A stretch of DNA of 64,000 nucleotides from Ilex aquifolium (Eukaryota > Streptophyta > Magnoliopsida > Aquifoliales > Aquifoliaceae): positions 13,632,501 through 13,696,500 of the forward strand of contig OX637399.1 of the NCBI GenBank assembly GCA_951799425.1. Reading direction: 5' to 3'. Of this stretch, positions 1 to 13,155 are shown one piece after another (the stretch's first letter is position 1; the number at the start of each line of letters is the position of its first letter). A program made the position numbers and the translations under genes. Below the pieces are notes generated by a model. That model was not told where the DNA came from and made no database searches. It saw only the letters and a program-made list of their open reading frames with translations.

Positions 1-1480
1 TTAGGTAGTAACGTACTCATTTCTAAAGGCTCATTTGATTCAATACTAGCTGCTGGATTTTTCATTTTGTCAAGCTCCACAACAAAAAAATTGTTTGGAT
101 ATTCACTTTTTACCTTAGCCTCTCGACAAGTAAGTAGCGTAGTTGCTTGAGATTGTGTTGATTCTTCTACTTGATTTCCTTCATCTTGAATTATTCGATC
201 AGTTGTTGCTTTGGGCTGCTTTTGATGAATCTTCTCTAATTACACAGTAGAATATAAATAACTTTGAGTTTTACCCCTTTGCGAAGAAGAAACCCTTGGT
301 GTACTTGGTGAAGAAAATTTAGGTACATCTCCGTACCAAGTGCTACTTGGAATGCATGCTCTACATCGTATAGTGGCTGTCCAAGTATTTCTACCTTTAT
401 ATTTGCTCTTAAACCAGCTTCGAATCGAGCAATTGTTTGGCAAGGTTCTTCTATGATACGATTTTTCAACATTAGGTCTTCAAATCTTTGAATATACTCT
501 GTGACAGATAGGTTACCTTGTTGAAGATTAATAAGTTGTTTGCACAACTTGCTACGATAGTTTGAGGGTATATACTTTTATTGAAGCTTAGCTTTCATCT
601 CTTGCCATGTGTTAATTGACAACAATCCCAATCTTTTTAAATCTCCTTCAAGACCAAACAACCAAATTTTCGCCAAGCCTACAAGTTTCATCTTGGCAAA
701 CCTTATTTTCTTCTCATCCGAGAAATTATACCTAACAAAATAGTTTTCCATAGAAGTAAGCCAACTAGAGAATATTGTAGAATCATCCCTTCCATCAAAA
801 TCTTGGATCTCCATCATCATATATCAATATTTAAGCCGCATAACATAGGATTTTTCGGCTCTGATACCAAACTGATGTAGGACAACTTTGTAAAATAAAA
901 ATAGGGACTGTTTAGGGGCTGTGAACAGTATCCGTGAACAGTAATGGGACTGTGAACAGTAGCATGAACAGTAATTTTGGCTAGGAATCACTCATAGGAT
1001 TCCGTAGGCATCACACCTAGGGTTAGAATTGCATCACACAACTCAAGAAATATGTAATTGTTGAAAACTTTGAATATCTCTCTATATATTATTAAAAGTA
1101 ACACTAACTATATATAGAGTTCTAAGTAATTCTAATCCCAAAAGATTAGGATTCCAAAGTCTCTAGAACTTTAAAGACACTAGGTCCCTACAAATTAGAA
1201 AACTAAAATTAACTAGAACTAGGACTTTAAATTCTAGAATATTCAATACTAGAATTTGACCAAAAAATATGACCTATTCCAGAAATTCTGAAAATTACAA
1301 AAATACCCTTGACACTAAAAATATTAAAAGGACATATAAAATACTAATACTAGCAAATTGACTTAAAATAAGACTTAAAATACAATAATGCAAGGTTCCA
1401 TATGAATCTTTGTCTTGATGGAAAACCAATTCCATTATCTTTTACATCTTCGAATTTGCGTTTTCTTGAACATCTTATGG
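1..1480 (-). mobile_element. Ty3/gypsy retrotransposon relic: gag, primer-binding site and 5' LTR
   Basis: Fossil element running off the left edge of the window. The minus strand between about 820 and 236 encodes pieces of a retrotransposon gag protein; the stretches around FVRYNFSDEKKIRFAKMKL and LSVTEYIQRFEDLMLKN are typical of the gypsy capsid region. Upstream in the sense direction lies a primer-binding site complementary to initiator Met-tRNA (858-869), then three bases, then an LTR that begins at 873 when read on the plus strand. The outer LTR end is not clear; about 1480 is a guess. A TATA-like run at about 1108-1118 would suit an LTR promoter. The element is broken. Protease, RT and integrase, if present, lie before position 1. 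Confidence 0.7.
858..869 (-). other. Retrotransposon primer-binding site (initiator Met-tRNA type)
   Basis: The minus strand reads TGGTATCAGAGC, the standard plant LTR-element primer-binding site. It lies three bases inside the LTR edge (LTR starts at 873 on the plus strand) and just before the gag remains, so it fixes the element's direction as minus. Confidence 0.85.
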
Positions 1481-2089
1481 ATTGCATTACCTGGCAGTCG
1501 TCAAAGGGCCAAGATTGACTAAGCTACAGGTCAATAGTCATTTGTCTCGATTCCTCCTGAATAGACTGGATTGAGTGGATTCTTCCATGGAGAGTCACCT
1601 TCAAATTTCTACCAAACTAGGTGCTTCTAGATAACCAAATGAGAGTTCCTGAGAGAGCAATTTTAAGAAAAATTGTTGTGAACGTGCAATATGGTGAAAA
1701 ATCAAGAATGAAATGGTAAAGGAAACAAGATTTATGTGGTTCGGTAGAAATTCTACTTGCGTTCACTAGAGCCTTTTTTTTTTTTAGATCAGAATTCAAA
1801 GGTTTACAACATATTTACAGGTATCAGTGAATAACCTTAATCCTGGTCCAATTAGGAAATCTAGCCTTACTAAATCTAATAGATCAATACCTGGTAAACT
1901 TCCTAAATTACTCAATCGTGGTAAAACTCTTCTACTGCATGTACATTGGAAATCCCCAATGTACGCCTACCCAGCTGCAAGCTGCAGGGGTTATGCCTTT
2001 GCACCCCCAACATATTATTCGACCTTGACAACTAAACAGTAGATACCACAAGAAAAACTAAATGTACACTATCCTCATTAAAGTTTTCA
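1481..2089. other. TE-derived stretch without a gene
   Basis: No host coding sequence is seen. The part around 1725-1780 reads like the LTR or leader of a plant retroelement (a 'tttatgtggttcggt' motif common in such LTRs). The part around 1950-2010 has a short GC-rich patch. I cannot assign ends or family. Confidence 0.4.
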
Positions 2090-5000
2090 GGGATTCCACT
2101 GGCCCATTGACTAAGGGCCTAGTGAATATGAGCCACTAAATATTCCTTGCAATCTTAACCTTGACGAATAATTCACTACTCTGGAAAAGTACCATAACAA
2201 GGCTTCACCGCGAACCCATAGGTTGGGGATGCCACATTTCTCACCATTGAGAACTATTAACCATGTCCAACCAATGCTTAAACCTATTTGAAGGAATTAG
2301 TTTTATCACGAAGTATGCACCTTCTTTAGTATCACCTCCCCGGTAGCAATTAACTCTCACCTTATAAAATCGCACATCAATATGCTTTGTTTTGGCATGA
2401 TACACTTGATGTTTTGCCAAGTAATAAATGAACCACCAACTAACCTCTACAGGAACTCAAACGGCTACAAGGGACGCCCGGCTAACTCTCTAACTATTGC
2501 AATACAACTGAACTCCACCTTGCTTTAACTCAAGCTCTTTAACCATGCCTTGCACCCACAAAACTTCCTTGGCAGCCTCAGTCATTGCCATGTATTATGC
2601 TTTAATTGTAGATAGAGCCACTAGTGATTGTAAGTTTGTAACATGGACCTCCAACAAATATGCCTCCTGCAAGTGTAAACACATACTCTGTAGTAGACCT
2701 TCTGTCATTTAAATCCCCAGCATAATTGGTACCTTTACACCCACAACTAAAATAGAATCTTGTTGCTTTGCAAACACAATGACTTGGATTGCTGTACCTC
2801 TCAAGTATTTAAAAATACACTTAATTGCCTTCCAATGCTCTCTACCTAGATTAGCCATGTACTTGCTGACAGTGCTCACAGCATATGCCAAATCCAGTGT
2901 AGTCCAAACCATTGCATACATGAAGTAGCACACTGCATTGGCATAAGGCACATGTTATTCATGTCTTGTATTCCACTCGAATTAATACCCGATCCAACAT
3001 AAAATTATCTGGATTCAATTTGGAGGACGTCATTCAAAATTCATGGAGCACCGACCACTTCATGTGTTCGAATATCTCAAGGACACTTCATAGACATGTT
3101 ATTGTCCATGAATAACTCTCATTCTACAATCCTTGTTTTACACCAACTTGGATAAAGGTAGTTTAGTCCAACACGTAATGGACTTGAGGAAAGGCTTTGA
3201 CTTTGGAGGTGGTATGCTAATGTTTGATAAATAAAAGGAGTCCTGAAGCATTTGACATAGCGGAAGACGTGCAATTCCGCCTAGCCATCGACGTTGACGA
3301 TCAGGTCTTGTTCCATTATACGGGCTTCCTTTTAAATCAATATTCAAGGTTTTTTAGGGCACTATTAATATTGTAATAGTGATAAAGTGGTGGCACGTTC
3401 TCTTGCCTTTTGCCAATCATATCCATCTTTTGATAGTCAAATCATGTTACTTTACTTCGTTCGTGGACGTAGGCTTGTGTGTCGAGTCGAACTACGTAAA
3501 TTTGTGTGTTCTGAATTTGTTTATGGCCTTTGTTCATAACAACACCTTTGATATGTCTTGAATTTCTTCACGTGTCTTTGGACATTGACTTGCATGTAAC
3601 CTGAAGTGATTCGCTAATGGAGTGGTTACAAGTTTAGTATGATACATATTAAACTTTTCAAGCACCTTTGTGATAGTATTTCTGAGACAACCACAACTTT
3701 CCTGCCACTCTATTCCTGCGAATCTGCATACCAAGTATCTTCCTAGTAGCATCTAAATATTTCATGTCAAATTCCATCCTTAACAAAGATTTCAACCTAC
3801 CAACCTCAGTCATATTCTTTGTAGCAATCAACATATCATTAATGTTTAGTAATAAAATATTTTGAACCATTCTCAAGACTTTTAAGATAAAAACAACAAT
3901 CATACTCAAAACAAGAGTAATCAATCTGAAGCATATAGGAATCAAACTTTTTGTACCATTATTGTACCATACAAAATTTTTTTCAATCTATAAACTAGGT
4001 GCTTAGTCTCTGGTTGTTTAAATCCCTCGGGTTGCTCCATGTAAATATGCTCCTCTAAGTCACCAAGAAAAAAAAAGTGTTTTTACATCTAGCTGCTCTA
4101 ATTCTATATCATAATTGATTAAAAAGGCCAACATGGTCGTGATGGACGTGTGCCAGACAACCGGGGAGAAGACCTCATCATAATTAACCCTTTTTCTTTT
4201 CGAGTAACCCTTTGCCACTAATCGAGCCTTGAACTTTTCTTCTTCTTTTTTTGATACCACCTCATTTTTCCTGAAAACCCACTTGCTTTCACCAACTCCC
4301 AAGTCTTGTTCTTATGCAAGGATTCTATCTCTTCCATTATGACCTTCATCCATCTATCATTTTCATGACTATCAATAGCATAAGAAACAAAATCCTTGAA
4401 TCTATATCTAACTAGTGGTTTGATGCTCCTCCTGGGTCTATTGGTAGCTATACTTTGCTGCTCCTATTCATTCAACGTGCTCTTTATCTGAATATTAAAC
4501 TCCACCTGAATCACCTCCTGGTTGTGGTTGTTGGTACTGCTTCCTCCTAATCCATCTTTATCCTCTTCCTTTGATGATTTCAACATTGAGGCTTCATCAA
4601 ATACCACATCTCTTATCACCATCTTTTGTGCTCCTGGATTCCACAACTTGTACCCTTAAAACCGCTTCTCATACTCGAGAAATATACATCTCTTGGATTT
4701 TGGATCAAGTTTTGACATTTCATTACTAGAAATATGAACATAAGGAAGACACCCAAATACTCTTATCAGTTAGTAGTCTGTCTCCTCCCTCGTTAATATC
4801 TCATCTGAAACCTTCTCATCCAGTGCAGCCCTTCATGATCTATTAATGATGTAACATGCCATGTTCATAGCCTCGATCCAAAATTCTTTGGAAGCCTAGC
4901 ATTCAATCTCAAGTATCTAGTCATTTCTGCAATTGTTCTGGTGAACCTTTTTGCCACTCCATTTTATTGAGTTGTCTTACGAACTATAAGATGTCTCTTG

Positions 5001-5300
5001 ATGCCATGCTTCTCACAGAACTTCATAAATTCTGCATCCTTATGCTCTGTCCCATTTTCTGTTATGAGGTACTTAATCTTCTGCCCAGTCTGGTTTTCTA
5101 CTTCAGCTTTCCAAAATTGAAATTTGTGAAAGTTTTTGACTTATGCTTCATGAAGTAAACCCAAATATTCTTGGAAAAATCATCAATTAAAAAAAAATGG
5201 ATCCTCCCTTTGAAGCTACTTTCAGTGGCCTCTAAACATCAAGAGTGTATGTAATCTAAGATCCCCTCTTGCACTGTTTTTGCAAAAATATAATAGTTGC
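2090..5300 (-). mobile_element. Ty1/copia retrotransposon relic
   Basis: Fossil. In sense order on the minus strand there are remains of integrase (about 5300-4650), the integrase-to-RT linker (4646-4464), the N-terminal RT part (4302-4060, containing FKARLVAKGY and YDEVFSPV), the central RT (3945-3540, with a YVDDM-like segment followed by LGMQI), the C-terminal RT (2951-2709, with YAMVWTTLDLAYAVS and HWKAIKCIFKYLRGT) and the RNase H end (about 2420-2330, KTKHIDVRF). This order, integrase before RT, is diagnostic of copia. No LTR pair or target duplication was found, and the element is heavily broken, so it looks old. Confidence 0.85.
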
Positions 5301-6029
5301 AGACATTTTACACCCAAAAACTAGGTCAAAGCGGGCTCGGAGGACAAAACAAACATTTTACACCTCAATTCACCAGAAAATCGGATCGCGAAATGGAGAT
5401 CACCGTAGCCTCCATATGGACCTTAGGAGTCCATTGGCACCAATAGGGGGTGGACTAGCCAACCCACGTGCCCTCACACGCTGTCGGGGTGGGCTGGTTC
5501 CCCCCCCCCCCCCCCCCCCCCCCCCCTCTCTTGTTCTTCCTTTGTTCCCTTCCCTAGTTTCAGAATTTTCAGCTTCCCCCCCCCCCAAAAAAAAAACTTT
5601 GTCCCACTCTTTCTCCCTACATACTTCACCTCTTCCTTTCGTTCCAAAGCCAAACAACTCCCCTCACATCCTAGTTTTAAACCCTTGTCCTTCGAATCCC
5701 CCTTAATCTCTACAAATTAAAGGTCAAAGTAAGCCAAAAAGTTTGTTTCAAAGTATTGACCAGACCTGAAAATTCGATTTTCACCCCCCAAATGACCTCA
5801 AAACTTGATTTAAGGCCATATTTGGAATCCTTGTCCCCAAATTAGCTAGACCTAAGCCCCCATTCGAAGATTAAACAGGTTTTTAGCAAAATTAAAAATC
5901 AAGATTTGAAACCCTTGGGGGTTTCTTTGTCCCAACTCCACATATCATGACCACCTTTCAAACCACTCCTAAACTACTCTCAAACAACCCTAAAACACTC
6001 TAGCTATGAGACTTGTTTCAAAAAAACCA
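5301..6029. other. Non-genic, TE-leader-like sequence with C homopolymers
   Basis: No protein domain is recognised. An open frame at 5269-5706 (+) is only a proline/serine-rich product of the C runs. The sequence is C-rich on the plus strand, with a 27-C run at 5500-5526 and a shorter C run at about 5575-5586. It may be the leader or LTR of an unidentified retroelement abutting the truncated 3' end of LINE A. Confidence 0.4.
5500..5526 (+). repeat. Poly-C homopolymer run
   Basis: A run of 27 C is followed about 50 bases later by a second C run and then an A run. The length may be unreliable because homopolymers are error-prone in sequencing. Confidence 0.9.
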
Positions 6030-8715
6030 AACCCACCACTACTTTAAGCCCAAATAGAAATTTGGATCCATCTCCAACTTTATATTGGGTCAAAGGAAGA
6101 AAGAAGGGTAAATCTGTGAAATGAATTTCCACGGACTCGTATGGGTTACGTTATGCCCAGATTTGGTATGCATGCATTCCTTTGAAGACCATACTTCTAA
6201 TTATCTTATGCCGAAGTGATTCAGGTTCTTATGGGAACCGCCATAGCCATTTACCAGCAAGGGAAATGTTTTTTAGACACCAAATGGCCAAGTCTCAATC
6301 CCTCTTCATCTATAAACTTACAAACTGTCGCACAAATCACTAAATGATCCCACTTATCATCTTCCATCCCGGACTAAACAGATCCCTTATCATCTTCTCT
6401 AAACTCCTAGCTTCTGTTACTGGGATTCTAAAAAGTGACAAATAATACAAAGGGATGCTAGACAAACATGGTTTTATCAAAGTGATCCTCCCTCCAAGAG
6501 AAAAATGTCATTTTTCAACCTTCTAATTTTCTATAAATCCTTTCAACAACTGGATTCCAAAAAGTTAATGATCTCGGATTTCCCTCCAAAGGTAACCCAG
6601 GTTACACCATTGGCCACTAATGTACTGAACAACCCGCCTCTAATGTCAGATCTCTAATAACCTCCAAATTGATGCCTATAACTCAACTTTTGGACGTATT
6701 AACTTTCAAACTTGAAACTTGTCCAAAAATTTGAATAAGCACATTTTGAAAACACTCCTCTTATCTAATAGAAAAAAAATTGTGTTATTAGCATAATGTG
6801 AATGTGATACAGTTACATCCTCAACACCCTTTCTCAACTCCTCAATCAATCCTACATCTCTCGCTCTAATAATCATTTTGCTCGAGAGATCAATCACCAA
6901 AGTAAAGGATCTCCTTGCCTTGGAAAAACTAGATGCATTGAACCACTCCCTAGACTTCCCATTCACCAATATTGAAAAAGTCGAAGAAGAAAAATAGCCC
7001 CTTATCCACCTTTCCCTAAATCCCTTATTTTATAACACAATATTCACGAAATTCCAATTTACTCGATCATATGCCTTCTCAAAATCCAGCTCTAATACAA
7101 TTCATTTCTTTCCTTTTCTCATAACCTCCTCCACCCCCTCATTGGCCACTAAAACTGCATCTAGTATTTGTCTTTCTTGAACAAAAGCACTCTGGACTAT
7201 AGTTCTAGACAACACTTTAGTGATAATTTTGTACAAACTAGTCACCAAACTGATAGGTCTATAATCCTTCACTTTACTCGAACTATCTTTTATGGGAACC
7301 AACGAGATAAATGTTAAATTAACACTTCTCCCCACCACCCCATTAGCAAAAAAACTCATTGAATACACACATCAAATCACCCTTAATAGTCTCCTGACTA
7401 TCATTATAGAAAGCCATGGGAAACCATCTGGACATGGGGGCTTTTCCTTATCCATATCAAACGCAGCTTTCCTAACCTCCTCTTCCAAAAGTTTCTCAAT
7501 TCCAGTTGTTCTCTTAGACAATATAGGACTCCAATCAACTCCTTCAATCATTGCTCTAAATCGAACATCCTCAGTATATAGGTCTTTGTAAAACTCTGTA
7601 ATCTTCTGAGCAATCAACAAAGCGTATGTTACAACCTTACCTCATGCAGTTTCTATCTCTTTAATGACACTCTTTTTCCTTTTATCAGCCGCAATTTTGT
7701 GAAAAAATTGTGTTGCAATCACCTTCTTTCACCCACTTAACTCTCGTCTTCTGCCTCCAACTATTTTCCTCCCTTATTAATACTTCCTCTAACTCATTCC
7801 TTAAAAGAACCCTTTCCCTAATTTGATCACATGTCAATGCACCCTTTTCCTCTATACTATCTAATTCCCCAATTTCCCTCAAAATCTCTGATTTCCTAAT
7901 TCTCACATGTCCAAAAACCTCTTTGTTCCATACTTTCAATTTTTCTTTGTTCTCCCCCAATTTTTTCATAAATTTCAAACCCTCCCACCCTTCTACCTGA
8001 CTACTGGACCACCACTCCATACATCTATCTCTAAAAGAATGATAAGTTAACCATGTTCTCAAATCTAAAAGGTGTAGGCCTCCACCTAATTGGATTGGAC
8101 TCGAGCATAATAGGAAAATGATCAGAAACCACTCTAGTCATAACCTTCTGTACCACATTTGGAAAACCTTCTTCCCACGCATTATGGAAAATGAATCTAT
8201 GTATCCGTGTAGCAATAGGATTGTTTGGGTTCCTAGACCATGTAAATTGAGCATTAAACAAGGAGAAATCCCTCAACTCACCCTAGAACCCCCAACTTCT
8301 CATTTGATTTTCTAATAACATTGAAGTCTCCCCTAATACACCATCTTGGACTACACAATCCACACAAGTCATACAACTCATCCCAAAAAGATTGTCTAAT
8401 TCTTGGACGATGAGGACCACCCTTAAACTCAAGTCATACCGACATAAAAAAAGAACCAAGGGCACAATCTACTTTAGTAGCAAATCTAGTATCCCATATC
8501 ACAACAATTCCCCCAGAATATCCACATGATGCGAGAAAAGCCCAATCCTTAAACTTAGACTCCCAAATACTCCTAATCAAAATACCATCCACTCTCTCTA
8601 ATTTAGTCAATTGAAACATGACTATATTTGAAGAAGCCCTAAGAATAACCTCCTTTATCATTTTCCTCTTCCTTCAATTCCCTAACCTCTTCACATTCCA
8701 CCTGATGAACATCAT
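6030..8715 (-). pseudogene. LINE A ORF2 remains (endonuclease and reverse transcriptase)
   Basis: ORF2 of L1 elements nicks the target and copies the RNA there. A likely start at 8715 gives MMFIRWNVKRLGN, matching the usual WNVRGLG endonuclease opening; an in-frame TGA follows directly, where relatives have Arg. Endonuclease pieces cover 8661-8434 (ETKLE-like 'QLTKLERVD', then 'GGIVVIWDTRF'), 8465-8283 and 8276-8031, which keeps the catalytic SDH motif in VSDHFPIML. RT pieces cover 7620-7372 (PDGF), 7368-7102 (KDYRPISLVTSLYKIITKVLS) and 6969-6706 (an 'YANNT' segment in place of the usual FADD). Below 6700 only patches of thumb and connection homology can be followed. About 2.7 kb remains of the ~4 kb expected. 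Confidence 0.8.
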
Positions 8716-8778
8716 CAAGAAATTCTTAACACCCCTTCCCTTATCTCCCCTCCACCCCCTATCATAATTAATCTCACA

Positions 8779-11072
8779 CTAAAGATTCTTTAACTCCGTC
8801 TCCCCATTTTTCTTTCTCCTACTATACACTATAGGAGAATTGCCCACTCTAATTTCCTTCCCCATGGGACTAACTAATTTGAAGCCCATTTTGTCCAAAA
8901 GGGTCTGTGCGGCTTGGTTGTCTCTCTCATTCCCTAGTAGGTCTACGATTACCGAGCTCCCCCCTAACCTATCCCCATTTGGCATAAGGATAAATTCGTT
9001 TCAGTCTTACCCCTCTTAGGAATGAGCAGAACCCCACATCTAGAATTTACGCTTCCTATAAAAGTCCTTGAATTTTCATTCTCAGTCGAAACGTTTGTAG
9101 AATTAAAATTAGGAATTGGGGAGATAATTGGCGATTGAGGTGGAAGGTCAATTGATAATGACGAAGGAACAAGAATCCCATTCCTAGGCTTTTGCTTTGA
9201 CATTTTCACCTCTAGATTTACACCACAATTAATCGCAAGAGAAAACTCCTTAAAAGCACTTTCGCCCTCCTAGTTGCCATATAAAATTTCCATCTCCCCT
9301 TTGTCATGCTGCTCCATAAATAAACCCATCCCTGCTACTTCAAACATAGGAGATTCTGAAACATAAAAGGCATCTTCAAATTCTCGCAACTCGTCTAACC
9401 ATAATTGGGATCTAAAAAACTATTCAAATCCTTCGAATCATAAACAAAATTTGATTCCATCAATCTTCTTTCATCCTCGACTTTTGTCTTCCCTCTTATA
9501 TCCATGACACAATCAAAATTTTGCTGTTCCTCAACATCCTGGAAGATTATAGCTTGAAGAAAGTTGTTTATCAGCACACTGAGAAGTGGAGCCTTGGACC
9601 AATGGAATGCCTTCAATCTTTCTCGTTCAAAAAGTTCCCTTAGATCCCACTGTAGGTACCATGCCACTGTAAGACCCTATTGCCCCTCCAAATTCACTGT
9701 CTTCACCTGCTCACCTCCCAAAGACAAAGGCTTCTTGCTCTCCTTCATCGAGATTGTAGGACACATGAGTGTTGTTGACGACATCAGAGGATTGCTAGGC
9801 GAAGCAAAGTTTGGATTCGCGGTTGAATTGATCACCGATGTTCTGTAAGGGAGTAAATCTTTTTTTTTTTTTTTATGCAGAATCTCCTCTTTCGGTCTTC
9901 TATTTGGATCGTTTTAGATCCATGCAATACCTTAACATTCGGATAATACAACACATCCCTAACCCGAAGTCCATTTGATAAATTGAGCCCATTGGGCATC
10001 CCACTTATTTTGGACCTATTAACTGAAATATTAGAATCCTTTGGCCCATTTGTTGAGGCCCGTTTTGAGAATACAGTCCATTTGACTTCACAACCTCGTA
10101 AGCTTGTACTCGTGGCTTTTAAATTTTGGTCAAATAATTTTTTTGGAAATCTCCATCTATTTAGCTCCATTGCTTTAAAACTGGAATTATGGTGTTTGAA
10201 ATTTTGATGTAAATTTGATTTTGAAAATCTACCCATTTGTCTCCACATCTCTCTCCTTCCATAACTAAAATGTCTCCCAATTCCCTGTGGATATCTTGCA
10301 CTTTTCTCCCTTTTTAGTTCCATGGCTGTCAATCCTGGTTCCATAGCCTACTAAAAATTGAGTCTTGTTTAATTGACGGTAATAAATCATGTGTTGATCC
10401 ATTCTTCTCCACCATGGCCGCCTTAAGCTCAGACCACACTGGAAAAATAAAATTGACTTTCATGGCATTTACTGTGATAATAGATGGAATGGAAAATACC
10501 AAAGCTCTAACCAGAATTCTTGCACTAGTCATATCCTCACATGATGTAGTAGCCGAATCAATCTCCACAAATTCTCCAACATAATTACCAGTGGCGATAA
10601 ACAAATCATTACACCAAAGATATGCTTGTATTCCAAGCATTCGAATCCATAAATTCTCCATTGCCAGGTCTCTTCCACGTACACATCCAGCCCACTGTAC
10701 TCATCTATCAAGATACAAAGAAATGCCTTCTAAGGACCAATCTTGCAAATACAAAATCCTCGTTGCTTCTGTCGGTAAGTGAAAAACAAACATGAATAGT
10801 GAATTGGCCATTGGAATAACTTTGAGGCCAATCGACTCCCATTTTGAATTTGCTAATTGAATTACTTTCTCAATCGATGGCACATTCGAATCCAGTCTAC
10901 CAAATCTCCCTACTAAACTTATTCTCAAATCTTCACACCTAACCATGCAACATGTCGCATCCACATTAGATACTCCATTTTTGTCGACAGTAACTAAAAA
11001 AGAAAAAGTTGCCCATTCTCCAATCTTCACAGCGTCCAGAAAAGATTTCATGCCGTCATCGAAACAGTCCAT
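8779..11072 (-). pseudogene. LINE A ORF1 remains (DUF4283 nucleic-acid-binding protein)
   Basis: In plant L1 elements ORF1 encodes an RNA-binding chaperone with an N-terminal DUF4283 domain. The first open piece (11072-10701, 123 residues from the start Met) holds the DUF4283 part, including KIGEWATFSFLVTVDKNG and a LYLQDWSLEGISLYLDR segment. The next piece (10661-10329) continues with NLWIRMLGIQAYLWCNDLF and a TSARILVRAL segment, the usual second half of this domain. Further pieces (10344-9832, 9667-9395, 9209-8779) are low-complexity linker. Frame changes and stops separate the pieces, so no full protein can be made. Confidence 0.75.
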
Positions 11073-11349
11073 CTATAACATGAGTAACTGTTGGTTGATC
11101 GGAGATTCATCAGCTTGAGTACCAGATTTTTTGGTGCCTGGATACTCATGAATGACTGCTGTGTTATTGTTGCTTGTCTGCCTTGATTCTTATGTTTTCT
11201 AGATAGTAGTTCCTCCGACGTGCTTTGACTACTATTCTAACACGTGTGGTAGAAGTTTCTGAATAGAAACTCAAACACAGAACGCAACGATACCGATTGA
11301 CTATTTTCTCTAGCCTTCTGCTTTTCTTTCATCCTCTCTGTTCACACCC

Positions 11350-11506
11350 ACCCATGGAAAATTTGGAATTTGTTTGGCCTTAGCTTTTTATTTTAGTTAT
11401 TTTGTTTTCTTACCCTTTCTGTATGAATGCTTGGATTCCTTGGCCACCATCTTTGTGCCTTTCCATTGTACAAGGAATAATTTTGTTTCTTATCAAAAAA
11501 TAGAAT
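11350..11506 (+). mobile_element. Possible LINE 3' tail fragment
   Basis: The stretch ending 'ttttgtttcttatcaaaaaa' at about 11500 looks like the 3' UTR end common in plant L1 elements, on the plus strand and so opposite to LINE A. It is short and lacks coding sequence. A chance match is possible. Confidence 0.35.
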
Positions 11507-12349
11507 GAAGAGAACCTATATATCCTTGGCCATATTAAAGTCAAGAAAAGTGGTCCAAACATCAATTCTTCTCGTTCAACTTAAACACAACACACGTATA
11601 GTGCATAATGAAACACCAACCAAACAATTGTAGTGTCATTGAATTATGCTTCCTAAATCATGCCCTTATGCCATCTTATGCTTTTGAAAGTTAAGTTTTA
11701 TATAAATCCCCTTTTTCTAATGTATTCGTAGAAGTCTACCCCTTAATTTTGTTTTTACTTTTGAGAACGACAATTTTCCTCTTAATTTTTTTTTTTAATT
11801 TCTGGCACGTGTTACGATCCAAACAAGAAATATAAGCTCAAAACATGCCGATAGGTCCCACTAAACAATTCTTGGATGAGAATTGCTCAACTCTTAAAAC
11901 TCGCCTAGCCTACAAAGATAAATATAGCTCTCAACCTAAGAGACTAGGTGGACATAAATTCTCATACATACTAAGAGATACTGATATACATGTCTATGAA
12001 AATAGCACGAATAAAAGCAAATCGTGCGCACCAAATGTTTCCTCACAACATGAGAGGGTCAAAACTACACCATACTCCTAAGAAGGTTTCTCCTCATAAA
12101 TCTTAGGTTGTGCATTCTTCTTTTGTACTAGTGTGAGACTTAGCATGATATGCTTGAAAGCACTAGAAATGCCAATTTGCAATTTAACAATCTTTTGTAG
12201 AAACTGATTTCCAGCCGCCAAGCGTTGGAGCTTGACACTCACATTAGGAGATTTTGGCTTCTGCTTTCATTTTCCCCTTTATTGCTCCTTTCTCTTTTCC
12301 TTCTTGCTTATCTAACAATGTTTCGAACTTTTAGGCTCTAGTGGTTGCT
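11507..12349. other. Unassigned intergenic or upstream sequence
   Basis: No gene, domain or delimited repeat recognised. Small open frames here (for example 11845-12081) have no family features. Several poly-T stretches are present. Confidence 0.4.
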
Positions 12350-12960
12350 TGTGCGAGAGTGCAAGAAAAATGTGTGGTGAAGAAATAGTAACCCTTCCAA
12401 GCTCTGGTGTCATGGTCCACGATTAAGGGTGGTCTAGCATTGGGTAACTTGAAGGCGAGGAATAATTCTTTACTTGCCAAGTCGTGGTGGAAATTTCCAG
12501 TAGTCTATGGCATGTTGTGATTAAAAGTATGGGATTCATGATAATGGGTGGGATTCCAAAATGAGTGAGAGAGGATGTTCTTGATGTCCGTGGAAGTTCA
12601 TTTCTCAAAATTTATCTCATTTCTCTTACTTTGTCATGTATTCCATGAGTAATGGGGAGAAAATTCGATTTTGGGATGATATATGGGAGGGTGTCTCATC
12701 CTTTGTTTCTAGGTTTCCTCATCTTTATCAATTGTCAGAACTCATAATTTTTCTGTTTCAAGTATGGTCTCTTCCTTCTTAGGAGTATGGTGTAGTTCTA
12801 TGGGATAGAAGGGGGCATACTGATTTCTTTCGCTTTTCTGTTGAATATCTTTTGGACTTCCCACGCAGTTCATCCAAAACCCTTACCAACCTTTGCTTCC
12901 TTCCTCGAGTGGGAGAGAGGTGGAAGATTTCCGGCTCTCGGTGAGGTTATTGTAACTGTC
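12350..12960 (+). mobile_element. LINE ORF2 C-terminal fragment
   Basis: Plus-strand translation in short frame patches gives KGGLALGNLKARNNSLLAKSWWKFP near 12420-12500 and a 'NGEKIRFWDDIWEG' pattern near 12650-12690. These are hallmark segments of the region after the reverse transcriptase in plant L1 elements (GGLGLGNL..., VGNGEKIRFWDD). The fragment is frameshifted and lacks the RT core and the 3' end. The orientation is opposite to LINE A. Confidence 0.7.
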
Positions 12961-13155
12961 AATTAGAGAAAATCATGGACATATCCTTTTTAGGTGGAAT
13001 TGCAGATGTGACTCTAGCTACACCGAAAGAAAACTATAGTAAAAATCATGGGGTTTCCCTGGATATGCACAACTGTGCAGCAGTTCTTTTTTATTTTGAA
13101 AAGATAATGATTTTTTCCTTTCCTAGGAAGGTTTTATGGTGCTCAACTGTGCAGC

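Larger units (their letters stand above)
6030..11345 (-). mobile_element. LINE A: L1-type non-LTR retrotransposon, 3'-truncated
   Basis: A long minus-strand LINE. ORF1 starts near 11072 and ORF2 near 8715. Recognisable domains in order are the DUF4283-type ORF1 head, apurinic endonuclease, reverse transcriptase and the start of the thumb/zinc-finger region. The remains fade near 6030, where the translated pattern 'PFFLPLTQYKVGDGS' is still LINE-like, so the far C-terminus, 3' UTR and poly(A) are missing. The 5' UTR probably covers 11073 to about 11345. Both ORFs are interrupted several times, so the copy is dead. LINE B at 35985-39005 belongs to the same family. Confidence 0.85.

Noticed and set aside
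5269-5706. 145-residue open frame with a poly-proline run
   Set aside because: The product comes from C homopolymer runs whose length is uncertain; no domain, and it borders TE remains.
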